A stretch of DNA of 64,000 nt from Heterostelium multicystogenum (Eukaryota > Evosea > Eumycetozoa > Acytosteliales > Acytosteliaceae), in assembly GCA_003667245.1 (NCBI GenBank), contig RCNN01000514.1, positions 1 through 64,000 of the forward strand, written 5' to 3'. The notes below the pieces were generated by a model that saw only the letters and a program-made list of their open reading frames with translations, had not been told where the DNA came from and ran no database searches. The stretch's first letter is position 1; the number at the start of each line of letters is the position of its first letter. Made by a program: the position numbers and the translations under genes. This document shows, in pieces, positions 56,972-64,000 of the stretch.

Positions 56972-59925
56972 TTAACTTATGGGAAGAGTTGGAGGTGTTG
57001 CTGTGTCTTCTTCGGTTAGTTGGGTAGGTTCAAAGTTATCATTGGTCGTTATAGTTTGGAGTATATGTTGATCCTGTTCAAGAGTTGCTGATGTTTCGTC
57101 TATAGAGTCATATGCTTGAGTTGGCTCTATGTTCATGTCTTCAGTCATCATTTCACCATGGTGTTGTTGATGAATGTGATGGTCCTGATGTTCAATGTGT
57201 TCATGGTGATGCTCATGGTGGTGGTTATGGTGATGATGTTCGTGGTGCTGCTCGTGATGATGTTCGTGGTGTTGTGCAATGTGTTCGTGGTGTTGATGGG
57301 TGATTGTATCATCTTCGATTGGCAGTGTAGGTAACAAGTCTTGTCTTTCACCTTCAACCTCTCCACCTGTATGGTAGTGTTCATGGTGCTCATGATGGTG
57401 GTGCTCGTGGTGTTCGTGGTGCTCATGATGTGAATGTTCATGACCATCATGTATGTGCTCATGATGCATTTGATGTTCGTGGTGAATATGTTCTGCATGA
57501 ATCTGATCGTGGTGCTCATGATGTATATGAATATGTTCAGCATGTTCGTGTTGCTCTTCTATATGTTGTGTGGGTTCGACATAATCCTCAATGTGCTGAG
57601 TTGGTGAGATATGTTCATAAATTAAGGTAGCTGGTGTGTATTCATCCATCAGTGACTTTTCAGCTTCAGTATTCTTTTCAATAGCTGTGTCGTTCATTTG
57701 CTCTGGCTGTTGTTGGTGATTGATATGACTATGATCTTGCTCCTGTTGAGCTGAATCTGTCTGTACCTGTTCAACTGTATTGTCAATTTCCTTATTACTT
57801 TTAATATTGCTCTTTTGTTTCTTTTCTTGAGAGAATAAATCTAATAAATCATCATTTGACTCTGCAATGGGAGCAGCAACTGATACTCTTTGCTTCCTTT
57901 TCTTTGGTTGCTTGGCTTCTGGGTTCGATCCAGCTGCTGTATTAGAGTTTGATGATATAGAGGAGGAATGAAATACACAAGGACTATTCTTTATGGCTGT
58001 TGATTCTATCTCAGCATGGAGATAGTAGGTGCCATTGTGTGTTGGGAAGAAAGACACACCTAAAATTCCTGGTCCAACCACATAGATATATGCGGGATGT
58101 GGACCAGGTACAGGTGATGGACCTTCCAAGTAGATTTGTATAGGATGTGAAGATACTGGACCAAAACCCGAGTGTGTAGATGTCCCAGATGTTTGCACAG
58201 GATTATCTAATGCATCTCGAAGATGTACATGTGCAGACATTACACGTCCTGTGGTAATGTGTAATGCAGTTGTGAGAGAAAGACATGTATTCTGAGGCGA
58301 TATACGATTTAAAGCAGGATCATTGATAAATCCGTCACCAGAGTTTGTTATACTTGCTAAGGATAGCTTGCCAATTTGCTTTGGTGAGGTTGTCAAAGTT
58401 GAATTATTGTTAGTTGTGGCTGTGGTAGATTTGTTTGTTAGCTTCGTTGGAGTTGTATCAAGAGAATTGCCATTTGCCTTGCCAGGACTATGTTTATTGG
58501 TATGAGTTGGTGATATGTTCTTACTACTTCCGGGTGAGCTCATGTTTTTAAGAATTTGCGATCTGTTACTAGCTCTAAGATTTGGATCGTTGTTCCCATT
58601 ACTTGATTTACTTGATGTATTTGATTGATCTAAGTGACCATTTGAGTCGGATGAAGTTAAACTGCTGGTGCTACCAGTAGTGATGCTCCCACTACCATTG
58701 TTTACCACGCCATTATGACTATGTAAATTAACAACAGTATCATCGCGATATGTTGATTTGTGCTGGTTTGAATCTTCATCTGTATCTTCTTCATCTTCAT
58801 CAAGAGTACTGTTAGTTGAGAAAGAGTTACTCGATGCACCACTCAAGTGAGGCGATTGCTTGAATGTAACTATATTTCTAATTTTTGGTCGATGTAGCAT
58901 TGAAGAAATAAAAAACTGGTATTGTGTTGGGACAGTTGCAAGGAGTATCAGTGAACTCTTCGTTAGCAGTGGAATATTAACAAAAATATCTTTACATATA
59001 ATACAAATTGGTGAAGAAGTACAATTCTTTTCTTTTATCCATTCTAAAAAGTTCTGTTAATTACTATTAGTAATGAATGAACACCCTGCACTTAAACAAT
59101 ACCTACTATACATGAATGATAGTCAATATCTCTATCTATAACTATTCTAAAGTGAGAGGTAGGTGCATTGATGAGCTCGGGATGTGACTCAATGTGTTGA
59201 GATGCTTCTTCAATATTAAGCTTAACAACCACTTGAACACGTCCACCGCATTCTGTTGACTGCTGCTGAGTTGCCAAGCCTATCCATAGCACAGTTGAGT
59301 CACATTTATCGAATGTATCGACCAACTCTGTTGTCTGTTGTTCTCTAATACCAATCATCTGTATTATAGACAGTAACTTTACAAGATCGCTAGTTATTGA
59401 TTTGGATATTGACGATTAATAGAGATATAATAGTTTTTGGCTTTACCATAGATTACCTAATAGATTCTTTCAATATCTCATTCTTTGGAGGAGATGCTTT
59501 CTGAGGCTTCTTCTTTTTGATCAGTTTGCCCAGCACAGTTTTCAAATTGAAATAGTGTAGCAGTGGTAGCATTTGATCGATTTGGCCATCTATATACTCA
59601 ATGATCTTATTTACTATTGGTTTGAAAAAACAACACAATATCAGATATGGTAAGTATACATGTATGAAGCCAATATGTGAATTATGTCTCTTGCTTAACA
59701 TACCATTCAAATCAGAGTCAACAGAAGTAGCAGTGACATCAACCTCTGACAGAACATTTGAGATATCGGTCAATCTGCTGATGATTGGTTTTGAAGGAAA
59801 CGATTTGAACTCATTCACAAGTATCTGCAAGAATGTCGATATAGTTAAGAGTGAATCCATTTGCAGCCTGGCTAGTGTATTAGGTTGACATTCACAGATC
59901 AAATTCGAAATACACTGATTTTCTT
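56972..59925 (-). CDS. Filamin-repeat protein with His-rich C-terminus
   Basis: The main exon encodes a Ser/Thr/Asn-rich region, a filamin-type Ig repeat (about 57970-58290: ALHITTGRVMSAHVHLRDAL; YIYVVGPGILGVSFFPTHNG; TYYLHAEI), a basic KKRKQR patch, an acidic/Gln segment and a His/Glu-rich block (57170-57560). Upstream exons join through introns near 59040, 59390 and 59612-59702. They encode helical sequence (LLTISTFLQILVNEFKSF; KTVLGKLIKKKKP) and a folded part (VLWIGLATQQQ; GRVQVVVKLNIEEASQHIES), followed by CTSSPICIICKDIF. The start codon was not found: the first visible exon begins at an acceptor near 59925. Filamin repeats bind proteins or link actin; here a single repeat in a long disordered chain suggests a scaffold. 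Confidence 0.65.
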
Positions 59926-61624
59926 GTGCTATGTAAAAACAACATCAAAAATAAGAATAGAATACTAATAATAATAATAAAAACAATCTATCTATCTTTT
60001 GTTTTTCAAAAAGAGGGACAATAAATTTTTATCCTAAAACCAACACATCAACTTTAAAAGTTACTATGAGTTTAGATTTTTTTAAATTCTGATAATTTTT
60101 ACTTTATTGTTTAAACAATAATTTCTTAGAATAATAAATAATAATAACTTTATTTATCTCTATCAATCATTGATATATACTCTACCACTATTATTTCTTG
60201 TAGTGAGTTTACAACCATCAAAAACCAGCATAAAAATATAAATACTATTAAATTTAACTTAGGAGGACTAAGATGACACTTTCACCACTTCAATATTTGG
60301 TGATAATACTTAATTCATAGGTGGGCTTCATTTTAATTCATTATAATCCTATATATATATATAGCAGAGGATGAGAACATAGATTGATTGATTATTTTTC
60401 ATTTATTTATTTATCAAAATAAAGATTCAAACAACTTTGGTAACGAAATTTATTATATCGACTGTCAGTTTGACTGACTGCTCAATTCAACACACGAGTT
60501 GTCAAACCAACAGCTTTTTGTTGTATCACATTTGGGGATGGGACAGCCTTTTAAGGGTCGCAAAAAATCACCTATTTTTTTGGTTTTTTTAATTTTTATT
60601 TTTTAAAAAATTCAGTGTTTTTTGTTTTTTCTTTTGCAATCTTATTGTTACTCCCCATTCAATACCTGGTTGTTGTAAAACAGTCCTACATTCATAACAG
60701 TTATTGTAAATAATAATAGAATAATATCCTATCTAAGATTCCTATTATTATTATCATCATCAACCATCACTCTTTCATCACTATCTTCATAATCATTATC
60801 TTCTTTGCAAATAATTAAGCAAAGTAATAATAGTAGTATAAGTTCTCATCTACTTGCGTCCGTCAATAACGACATAGCAGTTCACCCGACACCGACTCGT
60901 TCGAATCGATAATAAAATACAAGGTATATATATTTAAATAGTAAGAATATATCTATCTATATATATATATAATCAATATTATATATTTTATATTTCAAAT
61001 AAATATAAAACTAAATCTTTTATATACTAATATTTATAATTTATTTCTTCATAATTAGGTGTATCATTTATATATTAGAGCAGAGTTTAGTAAAGATATT
61101 GAAGGTGGTTGTTATAATGTTGTTGTTGTTAGAGCATTAGATTAGTTTTTTTTTTCTTTTTTTTGTTTTAATATTTATTTTTATATTTGATATATGTAGA
61201 AGAAATAAAAGAATCTATAGTAATATTACATACAAGATAATCATAATCATATCTCTCCAAATTCCAGATAACAGTACCACACAACAACAACAAAATAACA
61301 ATCAACTAAATATCAGATACCATCAGATTATTATATTAGTACATAAACTTATAACAGTGCACACTTTAGTTTCAAATAGATAATTAAAGTAAATTGATTT
61401 TATATTTGTATTCAAATCGATTGGAATCGTATTTTATCAAACCCACCGATTTTTGTTTTTTTGTTTTTTGGTTAATTTAAAAGGTTTTGAATTATTAAAC
61501 TTTAATATCAAGATCAAACCAAAAAGCAAAACAAACTTAGAATTATCAAATAATTGAAGAATTGTTTGATAACCAAGGAAAGAGATAATAATACCAAATC
61601 AATTTATTTCTTTTATTTAAAAAA
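59926..61624. other. Divergent intergenic region, likely with first exons/leaders
   Basis: About 1.7 kb between two divergent genes whose 5' ends are not fully resolved. It is AT-rich with TA repeats near 60955-60972 and T-runs near 61145-61165. A GC-richer patch lies at 60840-60910. No RNA gene fold was recognised; a TTCGAAT near 60898 lacks a tRNA T-stem. Confidence 0.45.
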
Positions 61625-64000
61625 ACAACGCAACTGGACGGATATAATAGTGGCGCACCTTATGTGCGCAGGTTTCCACCCGGAGGTAGTCCACTAAGCG
61701 GTAAACACCAGCATCATCATTCTCCAAATAGTTCATCAACTTTGTCCTCGCAACACCATCACAATCATCACAACGGTCATAATCATGTCATCCAGCAACA
61801 GCAGCAGCAGCAACAACAACAACAGCAATCAACTCAACCACAACCACAGCAATCTATAGTTTCACCAACAAATTCTAATCCTTACAATAGCGCATTTGTA
61901 CGTGAAGATTTGTTCCCTCGTTCATCTGGTGTTGTTGGTACAGGAGTGGGAGCTCAACCAACCACAACAACTACCACTCTATTAACGACCACAACTACAA
62001 CTATTCCTCTTCAGACTACACCAAAGAAGAAGAAGAGCAAGAAGAAGAAGGTAGTCGTATTAGGTTCACAGGCAAATGGTATGATAATGGATCCAACAAT
62101 GGTTCCTTCGCACATCTCCAATGGTGTCACAAGTAATGGTTTGGGTGTAGTTGCACCCAGCAGCGCTCCAATTCAGTCCACAACAGGAACACTCGTCCAA
62201 CAACCGCCATCTGCAAACTCAACTCCCAATCTCATCAAAAAAGATGTCTTCAATGATACAACAGAATGGACTTCACGTACCCTCTTTATTCACAATATAG
62301 TTCAAGAGATGGATGAGAATCACATCAAGAGTTTCCTTAATACAACTTATCCCTACGAATTTAGACCCTCGATTAAACCGAATCAATTGTACATTTTGTT
62401 CAACTCACCCGAGCATGCAAAGGCAGTATTCTACAGCATCACAGGAAAGCGAAAGATTGATGTAAGTTACTATTTTAATTCTAGAAAATCTCTGACCAAA
62501 TGTTAATGTTTTCATTCAAGAATGGAGGTCAATCATGTGTAAAATTATTATTTAATGGTGAATATAAGACAGTTATTAGATGTACAAATCCAGATCCCTT
62601 TCCATTGTTTACTTCTCAATCTCAACATTTGTATCAGAACAACAGTATTTCGGCATTTGATCATTCGGCATTCGGTGGATCAGATTCATTCAATAGTCCA
62701 TTGTCATTGAGTCAACCAAGTTATTATGACCAACATCATTCGCAACACCCAACACTTCAGATTCTCAATGACTTTAACTTTTATTTGTCACAGCCATCTG
62801 CCACTGCATTGTCCTCACCATTAACCGCTTCGACTCCACCATTGTTGTATTCCTCACCACAAACCTCGATCAACGGTCAACTTGGTCAGCTCTTTTTGGG
62901 TGACGACTATAATCATAATCCACGTGGTGGATCGGCTATAGGCTCAATGATTGGTAGCATCGGTGGAAGTGTACACCAACAACACCATAATTCAATTGGA
63001 AGTGGATTACCACAGCATCATATTCAACACCATCCACATCCTCACCATTATCATCATCTCCACCAACAAGCATCGAATACCCTACAGTCTTCAAATATGT
63101 CTCCACAATCGGCCATTAGCAACGGTAGTACTTCAAAAGCTCATCACCATAACATTCAACAACACTCAATGCATTCCGAGTATCATAGCCACTTAAGACA
63201 TATGAAAGATGACCAGATTTTGATTTACCCAGCTAATTCACTATCTACCCTCCAACGTGTGTCAACATTTAACTTTAAAAAGTTCCCAGCGGTATTTTCT
63301 CATGTTAACCAGAGTCAAGCACCTGAAACAAAAGCCACTCTTGTAACTGGTTTCATCCGTGATTCTGATGATCGTAAGAACAACATTCCTGCACCAACCG
63401 GTGGTAAGAACGGTGTTCAAGAACATGAGCAAGGAAATGGTAATCAGATATTTTATTTCTGGTGCTATGAAAAGTCCACCCCACCCTTACATATCATCTC
63501 CAACTTGAATTCATCATTCTTGCGTGAGCGTTGTGGTCGTCTCTCCATGTTGATTCTCACCGATTTTGCTCCAGATAATAGCTATGCAATTGGATCTGTC
63601 CAATTCTTTTCTGGTTCGCCACTGGATGTTGCTACTATTACTCGTTGTATCTTGCTTAATCACCAAGTTTTCCACTCTGAGAACTTCCCACGCGAATTAG
63701 ATGATATCTATGATGATTGGACACCTCCTGCCGATGAAGAAAAACGTCGTATCGATCTAACTCACTTGTGCCCAGTTACCATTGACCCACCTTCATCAAC
63801 TGACCTAGACGATGCACTTTCATTCCGTGTTTTAGAGGAGCGTCATGAAGGTAAAATCGGTATTTGAAGTCGGTATTCATATTTCAGATGTATCATACTT
63901 CCTCGACAAGAACTCAAAGCTCGATTTGGAAGCAGAATTTCGTTTGAATGCAATCTACTTGGTTGGCACTGTTATTCCAATGCTCCCAAAGAATCTTTCG
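61625..64000 (+). CDS. RNase II/DIS3-type 3'-5' exoribonuclease with N-terminal RRM-like domain (cut by window end)
   Basis: An RNB-family exoribonuclease. The N-terminus (DGYNSGAPYVRRFPPGG) is His/Gln/Thr-rich and has a KKKKSKKKK patch. An RRM-like domain lies at about 62270-62570 (SRTLFIHNIVQEMDENHIKS; QLYILFNSPEHAKAVFYSI), crossed by intron 62462-62520 (GTAAGT to TTCAAG). After a low-complexity linker come cold-shock-like segments (about 63240-63640). The RNB start reads CPVTIDPPSSTDLDDALSF, with the Asp residues that bind catalytic magnesium, then EVGIHISDVSYFL. A frame change near 63860 interrupts the RNB domain. No ATG was found at the apparent start; the frame stays open above the GTG at 61664, so the first exon may lie upstream or a base may be missing. 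The protein continues past 64000. Confidence 0.85.

Noticed and set aside
57112..57630. Plus-strand open frames rich in Val, Met and Asp
   Set aside because: They are the reverse complement of the His/Glu-rich coding block on the minus strand.
60840..60910. Possible tRNA (TTCGAAT motif in a GC-richer patch)
   Set aside because: The bases around the motif do not form a T-stem and no acceptor stem or anticodon arm fits.

Overview
The window reads as nuclear DNA of a dictyostelid social amoeba (Amoebozoa). Non-coding DNA is very AT-rich with runs of A and T. Introns are short (about 55-100 bp) with GTAAGT/GTATGT donors and TAG/AAG acceptors. Coding regions carry Asn, Gln, Ser and His tracts. 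The gene content is also typical: a Roco kinase, arrays of NRTEGC-type ankyrin repeats, and a ubiquitin with Gly19. Codon use is less extreme than in Dictyostelium discoideum, so another dictyostelid genus is likely; the species cannot be fixed from the sequence alone. About 25 protein genes are supported. No rRNA, tRNA, CRISPR array or intact transposon was recognised.

Layout. 0-16 kb: a Sec24-type COPII coat gene (+), an AIF/FSP1-like FAD oxidoreductase (-), and a large Roco protein (+) with RhoGAP, myotubularin-like, LRR, Roc-COR and kinase parts. 16-24 kb: a GNAT acetyltransferase (-), a CGI121/TPRKB KEOPS subunit (+), a PPR-like mitochondrial protein (-), an ankyrin protein (-), and an unusual fatty-acid desaturase fusion (-). 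24-34 kb: a BCNT/SWC5-type protein (-), a Uma2-like protein (-), GDAP2 (+) and Lunapark (-). 34-46 kb: a HERPUD-like ERAD protein (-), a second ankyrin protein (-), a three-unit polyubiquitin (+), a beta-helix surface protein (-), a perfect 39-bp inverted repeat, a decayed retropepsin-like gene (-), a Stealth-family transferase (-), GOT1 (+) and a DNL zinc-finger protein (-). 46-56 kb: a 3.4-kb gene desert, a His/Asn-rich zinc-finger-like protein (+), a secreted Cys-rich protein (-), a third ankyrin-type protein (-) and a sideroflexin (-). 57-64 kb: a filamin-repeat, His-rich protein (-), then a divergent RNase II/DIS3-type exonuclease (+) cut by the window end.

There is no operon logic, as expected for a eukaryote, but several genes share a theme. 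Sec24, GOT1, Lunapark and HERPUD-like all serve the ER/early secretory pathway; sideroflexin, the DNL protein and the PPR-like protein are mitochondrial. Many genes are broken by single-base frame changes, often at A/T homopolymers, while protein similarity continues across the break. This looks like draft-assembly error rather than widespread pseudogenisation, so most breaks are annotated as one gene.

The most interesting locus is 22062-24349. A cyanobacterial/plastid-type omega-6 desaturase domain that has lost its histidine boxes is fused to a complete OLE1-type delta-9 desaturase and a C-terminal cytochrome b5.
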